Source of the DNA: Akkermansia muciniphila
GTDB taxonomy: Bacteria; Verrucomicrobiota; Verrucomicrobiia; Verrucomicrobiales; Akkermansiaceae
Direction of reading: 5' to 3'
Assembly (NCBI GenBank): GCA_945879075.1
Contig: CAMCUY010000016.1
Span: 1-34,422, forward strand
DNA: 34,422 nucleotides
A program made the translations under genes and the position numbers. The notes below the pieces were generated by a model. It was not told the origin of the DNA. It saw nothing but the letters and a program-made list of their open reading frames with translations, and did not search any database. Positions 1 through 8,047 of the stretch are shown one piece after another (positions within the stretch are counted from its first letter, which is position 1; each line of letters opens with the position of its first letter).

Positions 1-2661
1 AAAGCGGCGGAAGGTGGCTATTCCTATCGGTATGTCCCGTTGTTCAGCGCACGCCGCCCGCCGGAAGACCAGCCGAGACTCGCACCGCCGGCGCTTGAGC
101 CGCTGCTTGGAACGGCTGCAAACGAATGGATCGATTTTTCAACCCTGCCTTACATGGACAAAGTGCGGGCGGCGTGGCTGCCGATCAAGGACGAGAAGGA
201 CCGGACCGTCGCCCGCTATGCCTACTGGGTCGAGGATTTGCAGGGCAGGCTCGACCCCGCGCTTGCCGGCAATCTCGGCGGACCGGATCTAACTCACGCG
301 CGCGCCGCCCACCCGTTCCCCGCGCCCGGCCTCAATCCGGACCCCGAGTCGGATGCGGCGGCTCCTCTCAACCAGATCGGCCTTTTCGCCATCGAACCGG
401 CCACCACTTCTGATAGCCAGGGAGCGCTTGGCAAGACATTGGTCGAAAACCGCCGGCTGCTGGTGTCGCCCGGCTCCACGCTCGCCGCCGCCGGAATCAC
501 TCCACCGCTGCTTCGTGACGGAGTCGGCCGTCTCGTCGATCCGAAAGCGCGGGCCGTCGAGGAAAGCCTGGCCGCCAATCTCCAGCCCTATTTCGAGCGC
601 CCGCTCATTCCCTTTGCGCCCGGCATCGATCCCGCCGTCGCGGGTCGGCCGTGCAAGAATCTAAATGCCTTGTTAGCGATGAGTCCGGGCGCCGCCGTCG
701 ATGAAATGGCCGCGTTCGTCCGCGCCGCGCTGCCGGATTTCGACAAGCGCAAGGGCGGCTTTCCCGAGGACTATCTGAAAACCCTGGCAGCCAACGCGAT
801 CGACTACGCGGACGCGGATTCCAATCCGACCCTGAAGCCCGGCGAATGCCGCGGCCTGGATGCGTGTCCGTTGCTGAGCGAGATCGCCCTGCAGGTGAAC
901 TACGCGGGAATCTCCAATCAGCAGGATCGGAAAATCATGACCTTCCGTTTCAAGCTGTTCGCCGAGCTCTGCAATCCGACGAGCCAGCGGGTCGCGGGTG
1001 ATGCGAGGCTCAGCTACGAGGTGGCGCTGCCGATGGACGGCATCGGGGCGGGGATTGGCGGCGAGCCGTTCGATTCGCCGGCCCTCCTCTCAGATCCGGC
1101 AATCGCGAGCCATGACCTCGCGCTCATCAGCGGACGCTACTGGACCCGCCAGGTCCGTGTGGAGCTCGAGCCGAATCAATACCGCTGTTATCTTTTCGCC
1201 GATGTTATCTATCAGATGGATGTGGGCGCCTCGTCGGATTTCATCCCGGATGAAACTCCTTTCAGTCTTAACGAAGCCCGGTCCGAGTCCGGTTTATCAC
1301 TGATGTGGAACGGAAAAGTGTTGGAGCGGGCGGATGGCATCCTGCGTCAGGCCGGCTTGATCTACTCGAAGAAGAACGGCGTTATCACGGGCGGTTTCAA
1401 AACGGGAACCCCGAAAACCCTCACCAAGGCCGCCCTGCCAGGCCATGTTTACGACGACTATCCGACGATGTATTACAACATGGGAGATCCGCGGATGACC
1501 CATTACCTGCGGGCCGCGCCGCTCGACGAGAACGCCTATCCCGAGAATATCAGCCCGAACCGCCGGAACATCCGCCTTGAGATTTACGAGGATGACGTGG
1601 CGGCCAAACCCAAGGTTTACGCGCGCATGCTTCCCTCTGAGTGGCCGGATGGCGGGCACAACGCGGCCGTCGGCGCCTGGTCGCCGGGGGGCAGCGACAA
1701 GACGGAGATGACCGACTCGAAGTTCGATTTTCCGTATGACGCCCAAATGGCGCTGGCCGCGCCGCAGCCGATTTCCAACGGCGGTCGTTTTTACAGCGCC
1801 ACCGAGCTCGGCCGGGTCTTCGATCCGGTCATGCACGCGCCGGCGTTTCCTAGCAGCGCTGAAACCGCCGAGCTCCGTAACAAGGGCAAAATGCCGTCCT
1901 CCCGCTCATCGTGGCCCGATGTTCGCGGCAATCAAGCCAGCCTGTTTTACGGCGGGGGGAACAGCCTGCGCATCGGCCGTCTGGAGCATCCGGATTTCGA
2001 TTTGATCGCCATGCCCGGGCTTCATGCGGCGCGTTTGCTGGACCTTTTCCATGTCGGGCGTTCCCGCTCTGAAAATCCGGCTGAGCGCGAGGGGCCGGTG
2101 ACGCGCGTCGAGGGCCATGTGAATCTCAACACCGCTTCCCGTGACGCGCTCCGCGCGATGGCGGCCGGCGCGCTTGTCATGGACCCGCTGTTAGCCCGGC
2201 GTTCGGGCGGCGACCACCTCGGCGCGCCAAGCATGGCGCCGCCCGTTTCCCCGCTCTCCCTCTCCGCTCCCACCGCGGCCAATGAAGCCGACCGCATCGC
2301 CGATGCGATCATTGACAGCCGGCCCTACCACAGCACCGCGGACCTTGCGCGTGCCGAAGGGCCGGACGGCGTGGCGGTTTTCGGGAACCGCGCGATGTAT
2401 CCGGATGACACTAACATCGAATGGAGCGACGCTGCCGCCGAGGAAATCTTCGCCCGCGTGTATGAGGGCGGCACGGTGCGCTCGCGAAACTTCCGGGTGT
2501 GGATCGTGGCCCAGGCGCTCGCCCCGGGTGCTGCGGCGGAGGTACTCGCCGAGGTCCGGACCGTCCACACGCTGTTCGCGGACCCCGGCGAGCGCGCGGC
2601 TGACGGCTCCATCGTTCCCGGTAAATTCAAAACCACCCTCACCTCCTCCAATGAATTCTAG
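1..2661 (+). CDS. Verru_Chthon cassette protein A-like, GspK-like C-terminus (5' end missing)
   Basis: The frame is open from base 1, so the start lies outside the window and at least 886 residues are present. Near the C-terminus (from about base 2119) is VNLNTASRDALRAMAAG, which resembles the helix-hairpin-helix-type segment of minor pseudopilin GspK proteins. A domain with RNFRVWIVAQAL and FADPGER follows. A very long, Ala/Pro-rich protein with this ending fits the Verrucomicrobia-specific family called Verru_Chthon cassette protein A, which is encoded with pilin-like proteins B, C and D. If so, it would be an envelope protein of a type II secretion or pseudopilus-like machine. That role is inferred from the family, and its partners would lie upstream of the window. 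The final 11 bases overlap the next gene, which suggests translational coupling. I am sure it is a gene and moderately sure of the family. Confidence 0.65.
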   Translation, partial: KAAEGGYSYRYVPLFSARRPPEDQPRLAPPALEPLLGTAANEWIDFSTLPYMDKVRAAWLPIKDEKDRTVARYAYWVEDLQGRLDPALAGNLGGPDLTHARAAHPFPAPGLNPDPESDAAAPLNQIGLFAIEPATTSDSQGALGKTLVENRRLLVSPGSTLAAAGITPPLLRDGVGRLVDPKARAVEESLAANLQPYFERPLIPFAPGIDPAVAGRPCKNLNALLAMSPGAAVDEMAAFVRAALPDFDKRKGGFPEDYLKTLAANAIDYADADSNPTLKPGECRGLDACPLLSEIALQVNYAGISNQQDRKIMTFRFKLFAELCNPTSQRVAGDARLSYEVALPMDGIGAGIGGEPFDSPALLSDPAIASHDLALISGRYWTRQVRVELEPNQYRCYLFADVIYQMDVGASSDFIPDETPFSLNEARSESGLSLMWNGKVLERADGILRQAGLIYSKKNGVITGGFKTGTPKTLTKAALPGHVYDDYPTMYYNMGDPRMTHYLRAAPLDENAYPENISPNRRNIRLEIYEDDVAAKPKVYARMLPSEWPDGGHNAAVGAWSPGGSDKTEMTDSKFDFPYDAQMALAAPQPISNGGRFYSATELGRVFDPVMHAPAFPSSAETAELRNKGKMPSSRSSWPDVRGNQASLFYGGGNSLRIGRLEHPDFDLIAMPGLHAARLLDLFHVGRSRSENPAEREGPVTRVEGHVNLNTASRDALRAMAAGALVMDPLLARRSGGDHLGAPSMAPPVSPLSLSAPTAANEADRIADAIIDSRPYHSTADLARAEGPDGVAVFGNRAMYPDDTNIEWSDAAAEEIFARVYEGGTVRSRNFRVWIVAQALAPGAAAEVLAEVRTVHTLFADPGERAADGSIVPGKFKTTLTSSNEF

Positions 2662-3331
2662 CAGTTTCCTTGTCATGGTCTTGTTGATGTGCCTGGCTCC
2701 ATTACTACAAGGCCAAGATTCCAAACGCGGGCCGGTTGGTTTCGTCCGCATGCTCGATGCCGTGGCGATCGGGACGGGCCGGCTGGAGTTCACGCTCGAT
2801 GGGAAGGCGGTGCGTTCCGCCGGCTATCAGCTGGGCAACGTCACCGGAGGCATCGCCCTGAAGCCTGCGGACTACAAAGTGGTTTTTCGCCGGGAAGGCG
2901 TGAAAGAGGGCGAAACCCGGGTGCAGGTGAAAGTCGGCGACACCATCATCCTCATTCCCTTCGCCGAGGAGATTCCCGCCACCGACCACCAGCCCGCCGG
3001 CTGGCAGATCCGGATTTTAAAATTGAAGCAACACGAGTCGGAAGACAAGCCGACGGCCTCCTTCGTCTCGGTTTCAAGAGAGCCCGAACTCAAGGTGGAG
3101 ATCCGGCAGGCGGATGGGAAATGGGAACCGGTCTTCGTCAAGCGGCTCGGGATTGCGCGGGCGGAAATCCAACAATCGCGTGGCTACCTGTCCGTGCGCT
3201 GCAAGGGGCGGGACCTGTCGGCGGTTTCGGTGGGGGCTGCCGGGAATTTCGTTTCGGTTCTCTACGACGATGAAAACGGCGTGCTTCGGTCGAAGACCTT
3301 TCAGGATTACAAGTATCTCAGCGCGGAGTGA
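2651..3331 (+). CDS. Secreted protein of unknown function
   Basis: The protein has 226 residues. The chosen ATG at 2651 lies inside the end of the preceding gene and gives a typical signal peptide: a short polar start, a hydrophobic stretch FLVMVLLMCLAPLL, then QGQD. An alternative ATG at 2675 keeps most of that hydrophobic segment. The mature part looks beta-rich, with alternating hydrophobic residues and repeated Gly turns around GRLEFTLDGK, LGNVTGG and ADYKVVF. This pattern faintly recalls periplasmic beta-sandwich proteins such as AlgF, but I cannot confirm a family. The overlap suggests it is co-expressed with the large cassette protein and may work with it at the envelope. It converges on the small minus-strand gene that ends 26 bp away. 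Confidence 0.75.
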   Translation: MNSSSFLVMVLLMCLAPLLQGQDSKRGPVGFVRMLDAVAIGTGRLEFTLDGKAVRSAGYQLGNVTGGIALKPADYKVVFRREGVKEGETRVQVKVGDTIILIPFAEEIPATDHQPAGWQIRILKLKQHESEDKPTASFVSVSREPELKVEIRQADGKWEPVFVKRLGIARAEIQQSRGYLSVRCKGRDLSAVSVGAAGNFVSVLYDDENGVLRSKTFQDYKYLSAE

Positions 3332-3357
3332 GGACGGGGCAAACGCGTGATTTTTGC

Positions 3358-3600
3358 TCACCCGCAGGGCGGAGACGCTGCTGAAGGGGGAATCACTGAG
3401 GCCCCGAAATCCGGCCATTCTTCGGTTTGGCTGCCTTCGTTTTTCATGAAGTCGGCCAGGACTTCTTCAGGCGTCATCTTTGCCCAGTAGGCGCTCGCCA
3501 TCAAATGCCATGGATCGTTCGGGTCGTATTTCAACTCCAACGGCAACGGCTCTTCAGGATGATCCGAAGCTTGTGAATCCGAGCGGGTCATGGCGCTCAT
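3358..3600 (-). CDS. Small hypothetical protein downstream of gatB
   Basis: This is an 80-residue, acidic, Pro-rich and probably soluble protein. I start it at the ATG at 3600; a GTG immediately upstream would add one residue. The central part (ELKYDPNDPWHLMASAYWAKMTPEEVLADFM) looks like a small helical domain. No family is recognised. It begins 15 bp after the gatB stop on the same strand, so it is probably the last gene of that transcript. Its position, orientation and sensible composition support a real gene, but there is no homology evidence. Confidence 0.5.
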   Translation of the reverse strand: MSAMTRSDSQASDHPEEPLPLELKYDPNDPWHLMASAYWAKMTPEEVLADFMKNEGSQTEEWPDFGASVIPPSAASPPCG

Positions 3601-3615
3601 CACAAAAAGTTCGAT

Positions 3616-5067
3616 TTACAGCAGCCTCCCCCGCAGCAGTTCGGTGACTTGCTTGGGGTTGGGCTTGGTGGCGGCGGACTTCATGACTTGGCCGGTTAGA
3701 AAATTGAGGAGCTTCTCGTTGCCGGCTTTGACGGCTTCGACTTCGGCCGGGTTGTTGGCGATGACTTGGTCGCAGAGGCCTTCGAGCTCGCCGGCTTCGG
3801 CGGGTTTGAAGCCGAGGCTGTCGGCGATGACGGCGGGGTCTTTCTCCGGGCTGTCGAAGAGCACGGTGAAGACCTCCTTGGCCTGATTCGCGGCGAGGGT
3901 GCCGTTTTCCATCAGAACGAGGAGCGCGCGGAGTTTTTCCGGGGCGACCGGGCATTCGCCGATGCCGAGGGCGCGCTCGTTGAGGGTGCCGAGCAGGTTG
4001 TTGATGATGAAGTTGGCGACTTTTTTGCCGGGGATGGCGGGGTCGGTGACAGCCTCGAAATAGGCGGCGAGGTGCTTGTCGGAGGAGAGGACGGAGGCGT
4101 CGTAGGCGGTGACGCCGAGTTGGTGCTCGAAGCGCGCGGCGAGCTCATGCGGCAGCTCGGGGACGAGCGGGCGGACTTTGGCTAACAACGGCGCGGTTTC
4201 GATGGGCAGGAGGTCCGGGCAGGAGAAGTAGCGGTAGTCGTGGGCGTCCTCCTTGGTGCGCATCATCTGGGTTTCCCCGCGGTCGTCGTCCCAGCGGCGG
4301 GTGGACTGGATTTGCGGGATGCCGCGGTTGAGCTCCTCGGTCTGGCGCATGATTTCGAAATGGATCGCGCGGCGGATCGCGGAGATGGAGTTGAGGTTCT
4401 TGAGCTCCACTTTCTGGCCGAGCGGGTCGGCGGCGTTCTTGCGCAGCGAAATGTTCACGTCGCAGCGGAGCTGGCCTTTTTCCATGTCGGCATCCGAGAC
4501 GCCGCCTTGCTGGAGGATCATCTGGAGCGAGCGGACGTAGGCGAAGGCTTCCTCGCCGGACTCGAGGTCGGGCTCGGTGACGATTTCCATCAGCGGCGTG
4601 CCGGCGCGGTTGAAGTCGATGAGCGACGAGTTCCCGAGGTGGGTGGATTTCGCGACGTCCTCCTCGAGGTGGATGCGGTTGAGGCGGACGGTTTTGTCGG
4701 GGTTGACGATGTTTTTCCGGTGATCGGTCGGGTAGCAATGTTCGTAGAGCGGGACGCCGCCACCGATGCAGAGGGGAAGGTCCATCTGGGTGGTCTGGTA
4801 GTTCTTCGGCATGTCCGGATAGAAATAGTTCTTCCGGTCCCACTTGGAGATTTCCGGCGAGCCGCAGCCGATCATCAGGCCGGTGAGCAGGGTTTTCTCG
4901 ATGGCCTCGCGGTTGAGGACGGGCAGCGCGCCGGGCAGGCCGAGGCAGACGGGGCAGGTGTGGGTGTTGGGGGTGTCGCCGAAGGAGGTGCGGCAGGCGC
5001 AGAACATCTTGGTGTTCGTGTTGACCTGGCAGTGGACTTCGAGGCCGATGGTGACGAGATAGGACAT
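3616..5067 (-). CDS. gatB: Asp/Glu-tRNA(Asn/Gln) amidotransferase subunit B
   Basis: At 483 residues this has the normal GatB length. GatB is the tRNA-binding and kinase subunit of GatCAB. It phosphorylates the side-chain carboxylate of mischarged Glu-tRNA(Gln) or Asp-tRNA(Asn) and transfers ammonia released by GatA. The N-terminus VTIGLEVHCQV is diagnostic, and the zinc-type cysteines sit in MFCACRTSFG and THTCPVCLGLPGALPVLN. Further family motifs are YFYPDMPKNYQTTQ, GTPLMEIVTEPD and the RYFSCPDLLPI region. The C-terminal 130 residues form the YqeY-like helical tail. gatA and gatC are not in the window. It lies 46 bp downstream of the membrane-protein gene, with a small imperfect tandem repeat in between. 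Confidence 0.97.
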   Translation of the reverse strand: MSYLVTIGLEVHCQVNTNTKMFCACRTSFGDTPNTHTCPVCLGLPGALPVLNREAIEKTLLTGLMIGCGSPEISKWDRKNYFYPDMPKNYQTTQMDLPLCIGGGVPLYEHCYPTDHRKNIVNPDKTVRLNRIHLEEDVAKSTHLGNSSLIDFNRAGTPLMEIVTEPDLESGEEAFAYVRSLQMILQQGGVSDADMEKGQLRCDVNISLRKNAADPLGQKVELKNLNSISAIRRAIHFEIMRQTEELNRGIPQIQSTRRWDDDRGETQMMRTKEDAHDYRYFSCPDLLPIETAPLLAKVRPLVPELPHELAARFEHQLGVTAYDASVLSSDKHLAAYFEAVTDPAIPGKKVANFIINNLLGTLNERALGIGECPVAPEKLRALLVLMENGTLAANQAKEVFTVLFDSPEKDPAVIADSLGFKPAEAGELEGLCDQVIANNPAEVEAVKAGNEKLLNFLTGQVMKSAATKPNPKQVTELLRGRLL

Positions 5068-5080
5068 TTTTCGGGTAGAT

Positions 5081-5112
5081 GCTGAAATTCTGAAAAGCTG
5101 AAAAGCCGAAAG
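5081..5112. repeat. Imperfect 8-bp tandem repeat in the gatB leader
   Basis: About four imperfect units of GCTGAAAA/GCCGAAAG run head to tail between the membrane-protein stop (5114) and the gatB start (5067). The units vary in length (7-9 bp). The block is AT-rich against a GC-rich background. No function is known; it could affect spacing or mRNA structure just upstream of gatB. Confidence 0.6.
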
Positions 5113-5113
5113 G

Positions 5114-5905
5114 TCAGAGGCTGAGATCCTTGAGAAGTTTTTTCACTTGGGGATCGGCGAGGGCTTTGGTGAGGAGGGGATGGCGCAGGAGTGTGCCGTA
5201 ATTTCCATCGCGGGCAAGGTTTTGGAGCTCCGGGTCGTTGACGATGATGGCGCGCGGAATCGGCTTGCCGGTCTGGGGATTGATGACGGGGTTGAGCGGT
5301 GAGTCGGCCTGTGCGGTGATGAGTTTGGCGAGGGCGAGGCGGGAAGGCTCGGCGACGGGATCGAGGATTTTGAACAAATTTGCGGGGAGCGCAGCTTCGA
5401 CGGAGGATTTGAGTTTCTGGCTGAAGCCGTCCGGGGTGGTTTCTGGAATTCCGATGGATTTCTCAGCGTAGGCGCGAACCTCGGCGATGGAGCCATTGTG
5501 ATGGACGAGCGTGGCGCCGATGATGCAGATGAGCGAGGTGGGAATGAGTGCGAGCAGGAGGAGAAACGCCAGTTTGATGATGGAACGGGGCTTTTCCTCG
5601 TCGGGGGATTTTCCGAAGGGGCGGACGATGCCTTTGGCGAGTTTCCGGATGAGGAAAAGGGAAATGAGGAAGGCGGCGACTGGCAGGCCGTTGGTGATCC
5701 AGGAGAGGGATTGCCCGGTCCACTCGACGGATAGCGTGGGCGCTTGCTGCCAGACGCGGAAGCCGATCCACGCGCTGAGGCTGAGGACGACGGTGCCGAC
5801 GATCATTCGGGTCATTCCGCGCAACAGCACGAATCCGGCGCACACCGCGAAGATGATGAGCGCGGCGGTGCCGAGGCTGATTTGTGGGATGGAGTCGGGA
5901 GACAA
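5114..5905 (-). CDS. Membrane protein, weakly CvpA-like
   Basis: The protein has 263 residues. The N-terminal half holds hydrophobic segments at about 12-30 (TAALIIFAVCAGFVLL), 36-50, 70-88 (GLPVAAFLISLFLI) and 110-132 (LAFLLLLALIPTSLICIIG). A soluble, charged C-terminal half of about 130 residues follows. The order of short membrane helices then a loop loosely recalls CvpA-type proteins, but the resemblance is weak and no function is claimed. The only start that keeps the first membrane helix is a TTG at 5905; no clear ribosome binding site is visible. It lies between aroC and gatB on the same strand, behind a large inverted repeat. Confidence 0.7.
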   Translation of the reverse strand: MSPDSIPQISLGTAALIIFAVCAGFVLLRGMTRMIVGTVVLSLSAWIGFRVWQQAPTLSVEWTGQSLSWITNGLPVAAFLISLFLIRKLAKGIVRPFGKSPDEEKPRSIIKLAFLLLLALIPTSLICIIGATLVHHNGSIAEVRAYAEKSIGIPETTPDGFSQKLKSSVEAALPANLFKILDPVAEPSRLALAKLITAQADSPLNPVINPQTGKPIPRAIIVNDPELQNLARDGNYGTLLRHPLLTKALADPQVKKLLKDLSL

Positions 5906-5917
5906 GAGGAAGTGCGA

Positions 5918-5988
5918 ATGTGGCGGCGATCAACGGTCGCCGGGAGGAGAATGAAGAGCTCGCGGCGACCGGTGATCGCCGCCACGTT
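5918..5988. repeat. Large inverted repeat overlapping the aroC stop codon
   Basis: The arms at 5920-5942 and 5963-5985 pair with one mismatch over 23 bp (core GTGGCGGCGATCA with ACGGTCGCCG). Weaker pairing continues outwards to 5918 and 5988. The loop is 20 nt. The outer arm reaches into the aroC TAA at 5987-5989. There is no T-run, so it is not a classic terminator. It may be a REP-like palindrome or an mRNA-stabilising stem between aroC and the downstream membrane gene. Confidence 0.8.
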
Positions 5989-7069
5989 AGTGCGCCAGCG
6001 CGCGCTGGCGGAGAAGATGGTCAGTGAGAACCAAAGTCGCCATGGCCTCGACGATGGGGACGGCGCGGGGAAGGACGCAGGCGTCGTGGCGGCCTTTGCC
6101 TTGGAGTTCGGTGTTTTCGCCGTCGGCGGTGACGGTTTGCTGGCTGCTCATGATGGTGGCGGTGGGCTTGAAGGCGACGCGGAAAATGATGGTTTCGCCG
6201 TTGGAAATTCCGCCCTGCACGCCGCCGGAGCGGTTGCTGGTGGTGCGGACCTTGCCGTCAACCATGCGGAACGGGTCGTTGTGCTCGCGGCCGGTTAGCA
6301 AGGTGCCGGCGAAACCGGAACCAATCTCGAAGCCCTTGGTGGCGGGGATGGAGAGCATGGCTCTGGCGAGGTCAGCTTCGAGCTTGTCGAAGATCGGTTC
6401 GCCGAGGCCGGGCGGGCAGTTGCGGATGACGCACTCGATCACGCCGCCGACGGAATTTCCATCCGCGCGGATGTCCTTAATGCGGGCTATCATCGGCTCG
6501 ACCATCGCGGCGTCGCCGGTGCGGACGATGTTGGACTCGATGTCCTGCGAAGTGACGGTCTCGGGGTCGACGTCGGCGTTGAGTTCCTGGATGGATTTCA
6601 CCCAGGCGAGGATTTCGATGCCGGGGTGCAGGGTGTCGAGCACCTGTTTGGCAACTGCCGCGGCGGCGACACGGCCGATGGTTTCGCGGGCGGAGGCGCG
6701 GCCGCCGCCGGAGCCGGAGCGGATGCCGTATTTCGCGTCGTAGGTGTAGTCGGCGTGGCTGGGGCGGTATTTCGCGGCCATTTCATCGTAAGCGCCGGGG
6801 CGTTGGTCGGTGTTGCGGACGAGGATGGCGATGGGACAGCCGAGGGTGACGCCGTCTTGCAGGCCGGAGAGGATTTCTGCGGTGTCGGCCTCCTTGCGTG
6901 GAGTGACGATTTCCGACTGGCCGGGGCGGCGGCGGTCGAGCTCGTGCTGGATTTGCGCCTGCGAAACGGCAATGCGCGGCGGGCAGCCGTCGATGACCAC
7001 GCCAACGCCGCCACCGTGCGACTCACCGAAAGTGTGGATGCGAAAAACGTGGCCGAAGGTGGATGACAT
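5987..7069 (-). CDS. aroC: Chorismate synthase
   Basis: This 360-residue protein has the standard family length. It converts 5-enolpyruvylshikimate-3-phosphate to chorismate with reduced FMN, the last common step to aromatic amino acids and folate precursors. Signature motifs are present in order: [19 protein letters not shown] at the N-terminus, RRRPGQ, the [14 protein letters not shown] segment with active-site His, then [20 protein letters not shown], and [27 protein letters not shown] near the end. It is divergently transcribed from folP, a fitting neighbour because chorismate feeds para-aminobenzoate synthesis. The 103-bp spacer between them holds an AT-rich tandem repeat. Confidence 0.97.
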   Translation of the reverse strand: MSSTFGHVFRIHTFGESHGGGVGVVIDGCPPRIAVSQAQIQHELDRRRPGQSEIVTPRKEADTAEILSGLQDGVTLGCPIAILVRNTDQRPGAYDEMAAKYRPSHADYTYDAKYGIRSGSGGGRASARETIGRVAAAAVAKQVLDTLHPGIEILAWVKSIQELNADVDPETVTSQDIESNIVRTGDAAMVEPMIARIKDIRADGNSVGGVIECVIRNCPPGLGEPIFDKLEADLARAMLSIPATKGFEIGSGFAGTLLTGREHNDPFRMVDGKVRTTSNRSGGVQGGISNGETIIFRVAFKPTATIMSSQQTVTADGENTELQGKGRHDACVLPRAVPIVEAMATLVLTDHLLRQRALAH

Positions 7070-7121
7070 GCGCGGAGGTTAAGCAGACAGCGGCGGGGGG
7101 CAAGCGGGAAGGGGCGGGAGT

Positions 7122-7161
7122 GATTTTGGATTTTGGATTTTGGATTTTGGATTTTGGATTT
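7122..7161. repeat. 7-bp tandem repeat GATTTTG (5.7 copies)
   Basis: Five perfect copies of GATTTTG and a partial sixth end 11 bp before the folP ATG, within the aroC-folP divergent spacer. It is strikingly AT-rich against the local background. Copy-number change by slippage would alter the spacing of any folP or aroC promoter placed across it, but no such variation can be seen from one sequence. Confidence 0.9.
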
Positions 7162-7172
7162 AAGAAGCGTGC

Positions 7173-8045
7173 ATGCGGTTGCGATTGCCTGAGCGGGTCA
7201 TTGAGTTTCCCCGGCGTCCGCTGGTGATGGGGATCGTGAATGTGAACGACGATTCGTTTTCCGGCGACGGGACGTTGGATTTTAAAAAAGCGGTTGCGCT
7301 GGCCCGAGGCCAGGTGGCGGCGGGCGCGGACGTGATCGACATGGGCGCGGAAAGCGCGCGGACGAACCGCGAGGCGGTGCCGGTGGCGGAGGAATTGCGG
7401 CGGTTCCGTGGATTTCTGGAGCGCTGGGACGAGGTCTGGCAAGGCGTGGAGCCGCGCGATGCCTTGCAAATCTGGCCGCCGGTTTTGTCCGCAAACACGT
7501 GGCGACCGGAGGTGGTGGCGGGAGTTTTGCAGGCGGGAGAGGTCGAACTGATCAACGATATGGGCGCGCTGCCGGACGACCGGAACGCCCGTCTTTGCGC
7601 CGCTCATGGCGCGGCGCTGCTCGTGATGCACAGCGTGGGCGAGCCGAAAATCCCGCATTTCCAGCAGCAATGGGCCGACGTGATGGGCGAGCTGGAGCGG
7701 TTTTTTGAGGAAAAACTCGCGCTCGCCGAAGCCGCCGGGCTCTCGCCGGAAGCCGTGATCCTCGACCCCGGCATCGATTTCGCGAAGCAGCGGGAGGACA
7801 ATCTCACGGTCTTTCGCGAGCTGGCGCGCCTGCGGAAACTCGGGCGACCGGTGCTGGTTCCGGTCTCGCGGAAAACAGTCATCGGTGAGGTGCTAGGTCT
7901 GCACGATCCGTCCGCCCGTGATGCCGGGACCCTCGCGTGCATCAGCGCGGGGATGGCACGCGGCGCAGAGATTTTCCGCGTCCATCACGTCGAGGCGGCG
8001 TGGCAGGCGGTGAAAACGCTCGCGGCGATCTCGGCCGGCGGCTGA
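7173..8045 (+). CDS. folP: Dihydropteroate synthase, divergent
   Basis: This 290-residue protein has the DHPS TIM-barrel motif order. Loop 1 is GIVNVNDDSFSGDG (residues 20-33; usual form NxTPDSFSDGG). The strand-2 loop is GADVIDMGAESARTN (51-65; usual GGESTRPGA). INDMGAL, VMHS, ILDPGIDFAK, PVSRKTVIG and the final RVHHVEA follow. The enzyme would join 6-hydroxymethyl-dihydropterin diphosphate and para-aminobenzoate. Key Lys and Arg residues (SRK, RVH) and the DPG aspartate remain, but loop 1 lacks TP, and Thr and Pro of STRPG are Ala and Thr. It could be a DHPS with altered sulfonamide response or a pterin-binding paralogue. Its stop is 2 bp from the convergent hisD stop. Confidence 0.82.
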   Translation: MRLRLPERVIEFPRRPLVMGIVNVNDDSFSGDGTLDFKKAVALARGQVAAGADVIDMGAESARTNREAVPVAEELRRFRGFLERWDEVWQGVEPRDALQIWPPVLSANTWRPEVVAGVLQAGEVELINDMGALPDDRNARLCAAHGAALLVMHSVGEPKIPHFQQQWADVMGELERFFEEKLALAEAAGLSPEAVILDPGIDFAKQREDNLTVFRELARLRKLGRPVLVPVSRKTVIGEVLGLHDPSARDAGTLACISAGMARGAEIFRVHHVEAAWQAVKTLAAISAGG

Positions 8046-8047
8046 AC

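Noticed and set aside
4240-5085. Plus-strand open frame opposite gatB
   Set aside because: Antisense to a clear GatB coding sequence with no recognisable motif; high GC suppresses stop codons.
5918-5988. Intrinsic terminator for aroC
   Set aside because: The stem is long, but no U-run follows on the minus strand, so it is listed as an inverted repeat only.
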